DNA of 10,365 nt from Aquirhabdus sp. (GCA_030150135.1 JASLGO010000046.1:1-10365); one strand, 5' to 3'. Positions 1 to 7,094 are shown, numbered from the stretch's first letter. Program-made: numbers and translations. Notes: generated by a model from the letters alone, not told the origin.

Positions 1-254
1 GAGAGTGCAGGCGCACCAGCCACGATAAACATACTAGGACGAGCTCCATTAACAATCTTAGGACTGCTAAAGCCTTAAAAAGAAGTCGCCTATGATACGC
101 GCGTTTGCAATTTGGCTCTAGTGTCTTGTTTGACTAAAGCAACGATTCTCGATAAAACAATGTCAGCACGCACTCATTTCCCATCTATTTACATCATAAA
201 ATGACATATTGGTGTAGTTCTTGCTTTTAGTTCATAGACATATCCGTGTAGCGA
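1..254. other. Left-edge sequence and region upstream of modA, no convincing gene
   Basis: No complete gene is visible. On the plus strand a frame open from base 1 ends at a TAA at 76-78 (last residues LTILGLLKP) and could be the tail of a gene entering from the left, but it uses rare-looking codons such as ATA and CGA. On the minus strand an ATG at 32-30 opens a frame that runs off the edge and reads MFIVAGAPAL; it could be the start of a gene divergent from modA, but no good ribosome binding site precedes it. Both cannot be right, and neither product is recognised. The rest, to the dyads at 255, shows only a possible promoter near 130-157. Confidence 0.3.
130..157 (+). promoter_or_regulatory. 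Possible sigma70-type promoter far upstream of modA
   Basis: TTGACT at 130-135 matches the -35 consensus at five of six bases. ATAAAA at 152-157, 16 bp downstream, is a mediocre -10. It would give modABC a leader of roughly 140 nt. Weak call: AT-rich DNA yields such matches by chance. Confidence 0.2.
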
Positions 255-290
255 TCAATACAGTAGTATTGAATTTATATCTTAATAAAT
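255..290. promoter_or_regulatory. Two abutting inverted repeats just upstream of modA, candidate operator
   Basis: The first dyad is TCAATAC-AGTA-GTATTGA (255-272), with perfect 7-bp arms. The second follows directly as ATTTAT-ATCTTA-ATAAAT (273-290), with perfect 6-bp arms. They end 17 bp before the modA start codon, where a repressor could block transcription or translation initiation. In many bacteria ModE-molybdate represses modABC, but these sequences do not resemble the TATAT-rich ModE box I know, so the regulator is not identified. Single dyads of this size occur by chance; position and adjacency are the argument. Confidence 0.35.
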
Positions 291-307
291 CATTCTGGAA
301 GCGCTTT

Positions 308-1108
308 ATGAATCTCTATTATTCAAAAAAACAAAATCTTATTGCGATTGCACTCCTGTTACCTAATTTCATGGCACCTCTTTTAGCCCACGCTGAAACA
401 GTAACTGTATTTGCCGCAGCAAGCTTAAACAACGCACTCACTGAAATCGCACAAGGCTACGAAGCAACACATCCCAATGATAAAATTCAAACTTCATTTG
501 CTGCATCATCTACGCTCGCCAAACAAATTCAGCTTGGTGCACCAGCGCAGATTTTCATCTCAGCAGATGAACCTTGGATGGATGCATTAGCAAAATCAAA
601 CTTACTGATTGAAAAAAGTCGTGTGGATCTATTAGCCAATCAATTGGTTCTAATCACGCCTAACGACCAACCTTTCCCTATCATTATGGATAAAAGTTTT
701 CATTTACCACTCGCCTTCACAGGAAAAATTTGTCTAGGCAATCCTGACAGCGTTCCAGCGGGTAAATACGCCAAACAATCACTGACCTCAATGGGTTGGT
801 GGGATGGTCTTCAATCACGCGTTGTTCCCACCGAAGATGTGCGTAGTGCGCTTGCGTTTGTCGCACGCGGTGAATGCCCTGCGGGTGCGGTTTATACAAC
901 CGATGCTATGATTAGCGATAAGGTAAAAATCATTGGTACATTCCCAAATCACAGCCATGCACCCATCGTCTACCCGCTCGCTTTGCTAAAAACTACAGAA
1001 AATCAAACAAAAGCCAGCGCATCGAGCCAACAATTCTGGCAATATCTACAACAACCCGCAGCACAAAAGATTTTTCACAAATATGGGTTTGGTGCAATTA
1101 AACATTAA
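308..1108 (+). CDS. modA: Molybdate-binding periplasmic protein ModA
   Basis: Solute-binding subunit of the ModABC importer; it captures molybdate (and probably tungstate) in the periplasm and delivers it to ModB. The start is taken at 308, not at upstream in-frame codons, because GGAAG lies 6 nt before it and the product then begins with a classical signal peptide: basic N-terminus, hydrophobic core, cleavage after LLAHA near residue 29. The 266-residue precursor is close to the usual length. Oxyanion-ligand positions known from E. coli ModA can be matched: Ser39 in AAASL, Ser67 in AASSTL, Ala151 in VPAGKYA, Val178 in EDVRSAL and Tyr196 in AVYTTDA, with the Ala-Val-Tyr spacing conserved. First gene of modABC; its stop lies inside a 15-bp tandem repeat. 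Confidence 0.95.
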   Translation: MNLYYSKKQNLIAIALLLPNFMAPLLAHAETVTVFAAASLNNALTEIAQGYEATHPNDKIQTSFAASSTLAKQIQLGAPAQIFISADEPWMDALAKSNLLIEKSRVDLLANQLVLITPNDQPFPIIMDKSFHLPLAFTGKICLGNPDSVPAGKYAKQSLTSMGWWDGLQSRVVPTEDVRSALAFVARGECPAGAVYTTDAMISDKVKIIGTFPNHSHAPIVYPLALLKTTENQTKASASSQQFWQYLQQPAAQKIFHKYGFGAIKH

Positions 1109-1130
1109 TCAACTTAACATTAATCAACAT
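1101..1130 (+). repeat. 15-bp tandem duplication spanning the modA stop codon
   Basis: Two adjacent 15-bp copies, AACATTAATCAACTT (1101-1115) and AACATTAATCAACAT (1116-1130), differ at one base. The first copy contains the last codon and TAA stop of modA, so the duplication only lengthens the modA-modB spacer, which is now 33 nt. It looks like a replication-slippage event. Confidence 0.85.
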
Positions 1131-1141
1131 CGAATAGCGTT

Positions 1142-1852
1142 ATGAGTCATTTGTTCACCAGTTTGTCGCCAGTCGAAATACGCGCTTTGTGTCTCTCACT
1201 CAAAGTCGCGTTCTGGTGTACGCTGCTTGGTTCATTACCCGCAATTGGCTTAGCGTGGTTGTTAGCAAGACGTAACTTTTGGGGCAAATCACTTCTTGAA
1301 GCATTTGTTTATTTACCAATGATTTTGCCACCTGTGGTCTTGGGTTATTTACTGTTAGTTATGTTTGGGCGAAATGGTTGGATCGGACAATGGCTTCAGC
1401 CACTCGGTATCCAACTTGCCTTTCACTGGACAGGTGCAGTACTCGCCTCTTGGCTTATGAGTCTGCCGTTATTCGTTCAACCTATTCGCTTAGCATTGCA
1501 AAACGTCGATGTTCGACTGGAACAAGCGGCACAGACTCTCGGCGCAAGTCCTTGGCGCGCTTTTCTGACTATTACTATTCCGCTGTGTATGCCTGCAATT
1601 TTGATGGGTGCTGTATTAGCCTTTGGGCGCAGTTTGGGTGAATTTGGCGCAACGATTACTTTTGTGGGTAATATTGATGGTGAAACGCGAACACTGCCGC
1701 TTGCTATTTATGCAGCGATTCAGTCGCCTGATGGTGAAACACTAGCATTGCGCTTAGTGATTTTATCAATCACGGTTGCGCTACTCACACTTTGGGCGAG
1801 TCAATGGCTTGCGCGTCGCAGTCAACAACGCTTGGGTTATCGCGATGTCTAA
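1142..1852 (+). CDS. modB: Molybdate ABC transporter permease ModB
   Basis: Inner-membrane channel subunit of the molybdate importer. The 236-residue product shows about five to six hydrophobic spans (around residues 15-42, 53-76, 95-118, 148-175 and 203-222). The cytoplasmic EAA coupling loop is at residues 127-148, in the form EQAAQTLGASPWRAF with the conserved glycine at 134, and contacts the ATPase. The motif GRSLGEFGATITFVGN (162-177) is typical of ModB/CysT-type permeases. The SD before the ATG is weak, so translation may partly depend on ribosomes arriving from modA. Its last 8 bp overlap modC. Confidence 0.95.
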   Translation: MSHLFTSLSPVEIRALCLSLKVAFWCTLLGSLPAIGLAWLLARRNFWGKSLLEAFVYLPMILPPVVLGYLLLVMFGRNGWIGQWLQPLGIQLAFHWTGAVLASWLMSLPLFVQPIRLALQNVDVRLEQAAQTLGASPWRAFLTITIPLCMPAILMGAVLAFGRSLGEFGATITFVGNIDGETRTLPLAIYAAIQSPDGETLALRLVILSITVALLTLWASQWLARRSQQRLGYRDV

Positions 1853-2507
1853 TCACCTTTCGTTTGATCTATTCTTAAAACGTGGCAATGCGTCACATCA
1901 ATTCAAGCTCAATATGCAAGGCAGCTTCAAAGCACCGATCACGGCGATCTGCGGTGCATCAGGCGCAGGAAAGTCCACATTACTCGCTCTCCTTGCAGGT
2001 TTACTTAAACCCATGCATGGCTTTGCTTGCTTGAATGACGCCACGCTGGTTGATGCAGCACAGGATATTTTTATCCCGCCACATTTAAGGCATGTGGGAT
2101 TGATGTGGCAAGACGGACAGCTATTCCCACATCTTTCTGTGCGAGACAACTTGTTATACGGCTATCATTTACAAACGATCAAAAATCGACGATTCAGCCC
2201 TGAATCGGTTATTGAGCTTTTAGAAATTGGAAATCTACTCGATCAACAACCGAGACATTTATCAGGTGGTGAACGTCAACGTGTTGCGTTAGGTAGAACC
2301 TTATTATCAATGCCACGACTGTTATTACTCGATGAACCGTTGAATGCTCTAAATTACTCACTCAAGCAACCAATTTTGCAGTTTCTAAAATCCGTTCCTG
2401 AACATTTTAATATTCCCCTCATCTATGTCACGCATCAGATGGATGAGGCAAAAATACTGGGTGCTGAAACTTGGATATGTGAGGATGGAAAGTTGTTTCA
2501 GCTGTAG
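1845..2507 (+). CDS. modC: Molybdate ABC transporter ATPase ModC, short form without Mop/TOBE domain
   Basis: ATPase that powers ModB. The start at 1845 overlaps the end of modB by 8 bp, which suggests translational coupling; an earlier in-frame codon would give a tail unlike the family. The 220 residues carry Walker A GASGAGKST (37-45), Q-loop Gln89 in WQDGQLFPH, signature LSGGERQR (139-146), Walker B LLLLDEP (159-165) and switch His197 in YVTHQMDEA. Two oddities. The protein stops at the end of the ATPase domain, while E. coli ModC is about 350 residues with a C-terminal molybdate-binding Mop/TOBE domain that tunes transport. The D-loop reads NALN, with Asn170 where ALD is usual. The function still looks intact. 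The symbol rests on the operon as well as the sequence. Confidence 0.88.
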   Translation: MSNHLSFDLFLKRGNASHQFKLNMQGSFKAPITAICGASGAGKSTLLALLAGLLKPMHGFACLNDATLVDAAQDIFIPPHLRHVGLMWQDGQLFPHLSVRDNLLYGYHLQTIKNRRFSPESVIELLEIGNLLDQQPRHLSGGERQRVALGRTLLSMPRLLLLDEPLNALNYSLKQPILQFLKSVPEHFNIPLIYVTHQMDEAKILGAETWICEDGKLFQL

Positions 2508-2628
2508 ATGAAAATTTAAAAATAAAATCATGTGAATTACTTTATTTTCCCAATAAATTAGTATTTTTCTGATCTAATATTGATGTTATTGCCAACATAC
2601 ATTGCTGACTTTTTTGAGGGAATATGTT

Positions 2629-3327
2629 GTGAAACTAAATAAAATACGGATAAAAACTATATTATTTGTCGCGGGTTCAATGATATTTCTTTCTCAGCAT
2701 GCATTTGCTGGAAATTTTGGCTTAAATTCACTATTCCCTCCAGAAAATCAAACATGCCCTGTTAATTTTGGTCATGGTGTTATGCGCTCTATACCGCAGA
2801 TTCTTGTAGCCGATTGCGATCATGGTCGTAAAGAGATTGATACCGATTTTATCGCTTTTTTTGTTCACTACCCCAGTCTGAGGTTTACCGCTGTGGGAGA
2901 TCCTGTTCCCAATACAGCAAAAGCTTTTCAAATCTATGTGACCAGCTTTTACCAGAATCCCAAAAATAATTCTCGTTGGGAGAGTTGGCCATCCACTCTT
3001 GTGCAGAATCATATTGATGAGTTTGGGCCTATAAATACCTATCCAACCGTTTATAGAGGAATGTTCCAAATCATTCCAGTGAGTGCGATGAAGGCGCATC
3101 CTGATAATGATACACGTCATGCTCCTGGTTTATTTATTGCTGATCCACATAGCGAAAACCAATTTTATATAGTGTGTGGAACGCCAGTATCCGATGTAGA
3201 GTGTATAGCTAATGTCTATAATACTAAAACTCACTTTGAGTATCATATGCATTATCCAGCGATCGCAATTGATAAAACCATAGATATTGTCAACGCAATT
3301 GCTAAAACCGTCGATTCTTGGAAGTAA
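2629..3327 (+). CDS. Unrecognised secreted protein with four cysteines
   Basis: I do not recognise this family. The start is placed at a GTG at 2629 because GAGGGA lies 7 nt upstream and the product then starts with a signal peptide: KLNKIRIK, a hydrophobic stretch (residues 10-22) and cleavage after HAFA at about residue 27. An in-frame TTG at 2602 is less likely. The mature part of about 205 residues has no further membrane span. It holds four cysteines (43, 63, 183, 192), one pair near each end, suitable for two disulfide bonds in the periplasm or outside the cell. It is rich in aromatic residues, with a His/Tyr patch (HFEYHMHYP, about 202-210). The DNA is more AT-rich than the neighbouring genes. 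It sits alone between modC and dgt with gaps on both sides, so context gives no function; a recently gained or fast-evolving gene is possible. Confidence 0.75.
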   Translation: MKLNKIRIKTILFVAGSMIFLSQHAFAGNFGLNSLFPPENQTCPVNFGHGVMRSIPQILVADCDHGRKEIDTDFIAFFVHYPSLRFTAVGDPVPNTAKAFQIYVTSFYQNPKNNSRWESWPSTLVQNHIDEFGPINTYPTVYRGMFQIIPVSAMKAHPDNDTRHAPGLFIADPHSENQFYIVCGTPVSDVECIANVYNTKTHFEYHMHYPAIAIDKTIDIVNAIAKTVDSWK

Positions 3328-3375
3328 TTCAAAACATGATAAGGTGATCATTGAGTCTACACCCAGCATCAATTT

Positions 3376-3464
3376 AGGAGGTATTTATTAATATCCAAAC
3401 CAATCTACTAATCCAAGTCTATATTTCTTATGCCGAATTTGGCATGATGAGACTTTACTTATAA
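3376..3464 (+). other. Perfect Shine-Dalgarno sequence with no ATG; possible ATT-started 25-codon leader ORF before dgt
   Basis: AGGAGG at 3376-3381 is the best SD sequence in the window, yet no ATG, GTG or TTG follows at normal spacing in an open frame. The only well-spaced frame starts with ATT at 3387 (5-nt spacer) and runs 25 codons to a TAA at 3462-3464, ending in AEFGMMRLYL. ATT is a genuine but rare start codon (infC, pcnB). The ORF ends 13 nt before dgt and contains the palindrome at 3430-3445. It could be a leader peptide, a decayed gene start or coincidence. Confidence 0.2.
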
Positions 3465-3465
3465 G
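3430..3465 (+). promoter_or_regulatory. Near-perfect palindrome overlapping a candidate dgt promoter
   Basis: ATGCCGAA-TTTGGCAT (3430-3445) is a 16-bp palindrome with one mismatched pair. Inside it TTGGCA (3439-3444) matches the -35 consensus at five of six bases, and TATAAG (3460-3465) matches the -10 at five of six, with a 15-bp spacer that is somewhat short. Transcription would start near 3472, only about six bases before the dgt ATG. A protein bound to the palindrome would cover the -35 element. Confidence 0.4.
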
Positions 3466-3477
3466 ACCTAGATTCTC

Positions 3478-4812
3478 ATGTCAATGCGTTGGACACAGCT
3501 CCTCTCTCCTGCACGGCTCGGAAGCCGAAAATACCATACTGAACAAGCACGTAGCCCATTTCACAAAGACTACGATCGCATCATTTTTTCGCAAAGTTTT
3601 AGACAACTTAACCGAAAAACCCAAGTCCATCCACTCACCCAAAACGATGGCGTTCATACACGCCTCACGCACTCACTCGAAGTGTCATGTGTTGGACGCT
3701 CGCTTGGAATGCTCGCAGCCGAGAAAATTGCTGGCGACTTACCGCCTTGGGTCACGCCATCAGATGTTGGTGCGATCATTCAAGCCGCTTGTTTAGCACA
3801 TGACATCGGTAATCCGCCTTTCGGTCACGCAGGTGAATACGCCGTGCGCGACTGGTTTGGACAACCGAAACAAGAACACCTTAAAGAAGTGCTCTCACCA
3901 AAAGAATTTAGCGACCTCTGCCAGTTCGAAGGCAATGCTCAAGGCTTCCGCATTCTGACACGTCTGGAATATCACCCTGACGAAGGTGGTATGCGTCTAA
4001 CTTACGCAACACTAGGTGCATTCTTTAAATATCCGCGCCTTGCTGTTTCATTGGAAGATCAAACTGGCACACCAAGCCATAAACGGACTAAGTTCGGCTG
4101 CTATCAGAGTGAAAAAGAACTCCTACACGAAGTCGCAGAACAACTCGGCTTGATCAAACTGACAGAGGACTCTTATTGTCGCCATCCGCTTGCGTACCTA
4201 CTCGAAGCTGCGGACGATATTTGCTACGCGCTGATTGATCTGGAAGACGGCTTACTCCTCGGAATGCTCCACTACTCCGAAGTTGAACCTTTATTCATGA
4301 AGCTTATTGGCGATTACGGCACACCTAATGAAGTACTTCGTGATGTGCCAATGACACAAAAATTAGCTGCGCTTCGTGGTCGCGCCATGAAGCGTTTGGT
4401 TGAAGAAGTTTCTCAAGCTTTTAAAAATAAACAAACTGAACTTTTGACAGGAACACTCAAAGGCAGTCTCCTCGATCATTGCCCACGAGATTTATGTGAA
4501 GGCATTGAAGCAGCGAAGAACCTGACGCGTACGCGAATTTTTACTAATCCGCAAAAAGCTCGGTTAGAATTAGTGGCGAGTGCAAGCCTACATGTTTTAT
4601 TGGGCGCATTTATGCCTCTCGCCTTGGATCGAGAAACAGGCACGTTTAGAGAACATCGCCTATCAACGATACTGAGTCATCATGGCGCGAAATTAGGTAA
4701 AAACCCCTACGATAATATGATGCAGATTCTGGATGTGATCACTTCACTCTCAGATCATCAAGCCTATGCACTCGCGCAAGATATCAAGGGTAATCGTGGC
4801 AACATGGTTTAA
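3478..4812 (+). CDS. dgt: dGTP triphosphohydrolase (dGTPase), HD-domain family
   Basis: Hydrolyses dGTP, and probably other dNTPs, to the deoxynucleoside and triphosphate, helping to control dNTP pools; cytosolic. The HD metal site is visible: His65 in TRLTHSLEVS, His108-Asp109 in CLAHDIGNPPFGHAGE and Asp246/Asp247 in LEAADDICY. FEGNAQGFRIL (150-160) and the opening KYHTEQARSPFHKDYDRI (19-36) are typical of the family. At 444 residues it is shorter than E. coli Dgt (505), matching the widespread dGTPase-like subgroup that usually forms oligomers and can be activated by dNTPs. The start is uncertain by two codons (ATG at 3478 or 3484); neither has a Shine-Dalgarno sequence, which fits the nearby promoter and a near-leaderless mRNA. 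Confidence 0.93.
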   Translation: MSMRWTQLLSPARLGSRKYHTEQARSPFHKDYDRIIFSQSFRQLNRKTQVHPLTQNDGVHTRLTHSLEVSCVGRSLGMLAAEKIAGDLPPWVTPSDVGAIIQAACLAHDIGNPPFGHAGEYAVRDWFGQPKQEHLKEVLSPKEFSDLCQFEGNAQGFRILTRLEYHPDEGGMRLTYATLGAFFKYPRLAVSLEDQTGTPSHKRTKFGCYQSEKELLHEVAEQLGLIKLTEDSYCRHPLAYLLEAADDICYALIDLEDGLLLGMLHYSEVEPLFMKLIGDYGTPNEVLRDVPMTQKLAALRGRAMKRLVEEVSQAFKNKQTELLTGTLKGSLLDHCPRDLCEGIEAAKNLTRTRIFTNPQKARLELVASASLHVLLGAFMPLALDRETGTFREHRLSTILSHHGAKLGKNPYDNMMQILDVITSLSDHQAYALAQDIKGNRGNMV

Positions 4813-4898
4813 TCAAATTTCAATAGATACCCGTTACAATACTATGAGATATAGTTCACACTATACATTCACACATTAATGTCATAAAGGACAAACAA

Positions 4899-5501
4899 AT
4901 GATAGGTTTGCTTACGGGCAAAGTCCATGTACTCACAGCGCCGCACATTCTATTGGAAGTAAATGGAGTTGGTTATGAAATCGAAACTCCTCTCTCAACA
5001 TTCTGCCAATTAAAAAATGGACAGACCGTGACGTTATGGACACATTTAACTATCCGTGAAGATGCACATTTGCTTTACGGCTTTATTGATGATAATGATA
5101 AAACTCTGTTTAGAATTCTGCTTAAAGTAAATGGTATTGGACCAAAACTTGCTTTAGGAATCCTTTCCAGCATGAGTGCAGCAATGCTGATTCAATCGAT
5201 CGAAATGCAAGACCTTACAACATTAACACGCATTCCTGGAGTTGGCAGAAAAACAGCTGAACGCCTCGTTATAGAATTACGCGATCGGCTAAAAGTATTT
5301 ACAACGGGAGAGCCAGCGGTTTCTGGACAGCCTCAAATTACACTAAATACCGCCTCACCTGTTGCAGAAGCGGAAGCCGCCCTAGTATCTCTGGGCTATA
5401 AACCTGTTGAGGCGCAACGTGCGATCGCCAGTGTCAAACATGAACATAGTGCTACAGCAGATTTAATTCGTGCTGCACTCAAAGGAATGCTTAAAAACTA
5501 A
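4899..5501 (+). CDS. ruvA: Holliday junction branch migration complex subunit RuvA
   Basis: Binds four-way DNA junctions as a tetramer and loads the RuvB motor. The 200 residues have full family length. Domain I is an OB fold with the acidic pin Glu54-Asp55 in TIREDAHLLYGF. Domain II holds two helix-hairpin-helix motifs, KVNGIGPKLALGIL (76-89) and RIPGVGRKTAERLV (111-124). Domain III (about 153-200, ending AALKGMLKN) contacts RuvB. AAAGGA lies 7 nt before the ATG, a good SD. TTTCAA (4818-4823) and TACTAT (4840-4845) with a 16-bp spacer form a weak candidate promoter. I see no LexA-type CTG-N10-CAG box upstream, unlike in E. coli, and ruvC is not adjacent. Confidence 0.97.
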   Translation: MIGLLTGKVHVLTAPHILLEVNGVGYEIETPLSTFCQLKNGQTVTLWTHLTIREDAHLLYGFIDDNDKTLFRILLKVNGIGPKLALGILSSMSAAMLIQSIEMQDLTTLTRIPGVGRKTAERLVIELRDRLKVFTTGEPAVSGQPQITLNTASPVAEAEAALVSLGYKPVEAQRAIASVKHEHSATADLIRAALKGMLKN

Positions 5502-6553
5502 TGTCTATGTCCAGTAATCCATTTGCACCATCATCGAATCACAAAACGACGATTGAATCAGATCGCCTGATTACAGGATTAGCACGTCCTGAAGATAACT
5601 TTGACCGTGCGATTCGACCGACGAATTTAGAGGATTACATCGGACAACCTGTTGTACGTGAGCAAATGGAAATTTTTATCCATGCAGCAAAATCTCGCCA
5701 AGAAGCACTGGATCACACCTTAATTTTTGGTCCACCAGGATTAGGAAAAACTACGCTTGCCAATATCATTGCCCGTGAAATGGGTGGCAACATGAAATCT
5801 ACATCTGGCCCTGTGCTTGAGCGTGCAGGTGACTTAGCGGCATTACTAACCAATCTTGAAGCAGGTGACGTTTTATTTATTGACGAAATTCATCGCTTAT
5901 CGCCAGTGATTGAGGAAATCCTCTATCCAGCCATGGAAGATTACCAACTCGACATTATGATTGGCGAAGGGCCTGCTGCACGGTCGATCAAACTCGATTT
6001 ACCTCCCTTCACACTTGTTGCAGCAACAACACGTGCAGGATTGCTCACATCACCGCTGCGTGATCGTTTCGGTATCGTGCAACGCCTTGAATTCTATTCA
6101 GTTGCAGACTTAACGACGATTGTAACGCGTTCTGCTAATTTACTGAATGTTCCTATTGAACCAGAAGGCGCACTCGAAATTGCGCGTCGCGCACGCGGCA
6201 CACCTCGTATTGTCAATCGTCTTCTTCGCCGTGTCCGCGATTATGCAGAGGTTAAAGGTAATGGCGTCGTCACTGGCGAAATCGCTGCTCGCGCACTCGA
6301 CATGTTAGCTGTTGATAAACAAGGATTAGATACCCTAGACCGTCGTTACTTACAAATGCTGTTAGAGCGTTTTGACGGTGGACCTGCTGGCGTTGAATCA
6401 TTAGCAGCCTCTTTAGCTGAAGATAGCGGCACACTCGAAGATGTCGTCGAACCTTACTTAATTCAGCAAGGTTTTGTCATGCGTACCGCACGCGGTCGGA
6501 TTGCGACACCACAAGCCTATTTACAATGTGGAATGGATGTTCCTATACGATAG
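5501..6553 (+). CDS. ruvB: Holliday junction branch migration ATPase RuvB
   Basis: Hexameric AAA+ motor that pulls DNA through the RuvA-bound junction. The start overlaps the ruvA stop (TAATG), the usual sign of translational coupling. Features over 350 residues: Walker A GPPGLGKTT (78-86), Walker B LFIDEIHRL (125-133), sensor 1 AATTRAG (174-180), arginine finger in SPLRDRFG (184-191), sensor 2 around RGTPRIVNRLLRR, and a C-terminal winged helix ending in RTARGRIATPQAY. The N-terminal tail before the conserved DNFDRAIRP is slightly long and low in complexity (MSMSSNPFAPSSN), so initiation a few codons downstream is conceivable. The next gene is 96 bp away. Confidence 0.98.
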   Translation: MSMSSNPFAPSSNHKTTIESDRLITGLARPEDNFDRAIRPTNLEDYIGQPVVREQMEIFIHAAKSRQEALDHTLIFGPPGLGKTTLANIIAREMGGNMKSTSGPVLERAGDLAALLTNLEAGDVLFIDEIHRLSPVIEEILYPAMEDYQLDIMIGEGPAARSIKLDLPPFTLVAATTRAGLLTSPLRDRFGIVQRLEFYSVADLTTIVTRSANLLNVPIEPEGALEIARRARGTPRIVNRLLRRVRDYAEVKGNGVVTGEIAARALDMLAVDKQGLDTLDRRYLQMLLERFDGGPAGVESLAASLAEDSGTLEDVVEPYLIQQGFVMRTARGRIATPQAYLQCGMDVPIR

Positions 6554-6649
6554 TTAGGTATAAAATATAAACAGCTATCCTGATTTATTTGTATCACGCT
6601 TTTGGATTTATGAATTTTTGAAATCTACTCTTTTTACAGAGATTACAAA

Positions 6650-7084
6650 ATGCGACTCATTCAATTTAGCGTTTTCGCCTTATCAGCCACAATCATCAGT
6701 CATGCGCTTGCGGATACGTTGGTTTATCAATGTAAAATGAAAAATGGACACATCAATTTTACAGATCAACCCTGCAAAAAAGATGAAAAAGAAGTAAAAC
6801 AAGAAGTGATTAAGAATTTAGCGTTGGTTCACTCAGTTAAGCCCAAACCAATCAAAGATGACCCTGTCGTCAAAATAGTGGAGCCTAAACATTCCCAAAC
6901 CGTATATCTAGTCGAAGAAAAAAGAGTGATCAGACGGCATAGAGACTGGGACTTCGATTATCCTGTCGAGGTTCTGCCATATCCTCCAACAACATGGCCG
7001 AATACCTATTCACCAAAACCACCGCTATTCAATCCGCCACTTTCTTTTAATCCGCCTCTGACTGTACAACCAGCATCAAGATAG
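6650..7084 (+). CDS. Small exported DUF4124-type protein
   Basis: A 144-residue protein with a signal peptide (MRLIQFSVFALSATIISHALA, cleavage after Ala21) followed by a short DUF4124-like module: LVYQCKMKNGHINFTDQPC (24-42), with paired Cys28 and Cys42 and the Gly-x-x-x-x-(T/S)DQPC pattern of the family. The middle is lysine-rich (43-90). The C-terminal 40 residues are proline-rich with repeated PP and NPPL units, probably disordered and perhaps contacting the cell wall. DUF4124 has no established biochemical role. The SD is poor (AGAG 6-9 nt upstream). It follows ruvB in the same direction, but a 96-bp gap with possible -10 elements suggests its own promoter. Confidence 0.8.
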   Translation: MRLIQFSVFALSATIISHALADTLVYQCKMKNGHINFTDQPCKKDEKEVKQEVIKNLALVHSVKPKPIKDDPVVKIVEPKHSQTVYLVEEKRVIRRHRDWDFDYPVEVLPYPPTTWPNTYSPKPPLFNPPLSFNPPLTVQPASR

Positions 7085-7094
7085 GTTGTACAGT
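7061..7094. terminator. Perfect 11-bp stem-loop between convergent genes, possible bidirectional terminator
   Basis: ACTGTACAACC (7061-7071) and GGTTGTACAGT (7084-7094) pair perfectly around a 12-nt loop that contains most of the TAG stop of the DUF4124 gene. The hairpin lies between the 3' ends of two convergent genes, where a shared terminator or 3' stabiliser is expected. Neither side has a run of T, so it is not a standard Rho-independent terminator. An 11-bp perfect arm at this distance is unlikely by chance. Confidence 0.5.

Noticed and set aside
221..307. N-terminal extension of ModA by 29 residues
   Set aside because: It would bury the signal peptide inside the protein, runs through the dyads and has no SD; the ATG at 308 explains the data better.
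1..307. Molybdenum-cofactor riboswitch upstream of modA
   Set aside because: No GC-rich multi-stem structure or conserved motif of that class is visible; only short AT-rich dyads are present.
1776..1844. N-terminal extension of ModC upstream of 1845
   Set aside because: The extra residues lie wholly within modB in another frame and do not resemble ABC ATPase N-termini.
2519..2548. AAAATAAA/TTTATTTT inverted repeat after modC as a terminator
   Set aside because: The stem is entirely A-T with a 14-nt loop and no T run after it; too weak and too likely by chance in AT-rich DNA.
2624..2632. Two-codon ATG-TTG-TGA overlapping the GTG start of the secreted protein
   Set aside because: The SD lies only 2 nt from this ATG, too close to start translation; probably coincidence.
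2731..3372. Minus-strand open frames opposite the secreted protein gene
   Set aside because: They lack SD sequences and look like shadows; the plus-strand frame has a signal peptide and a good SD.
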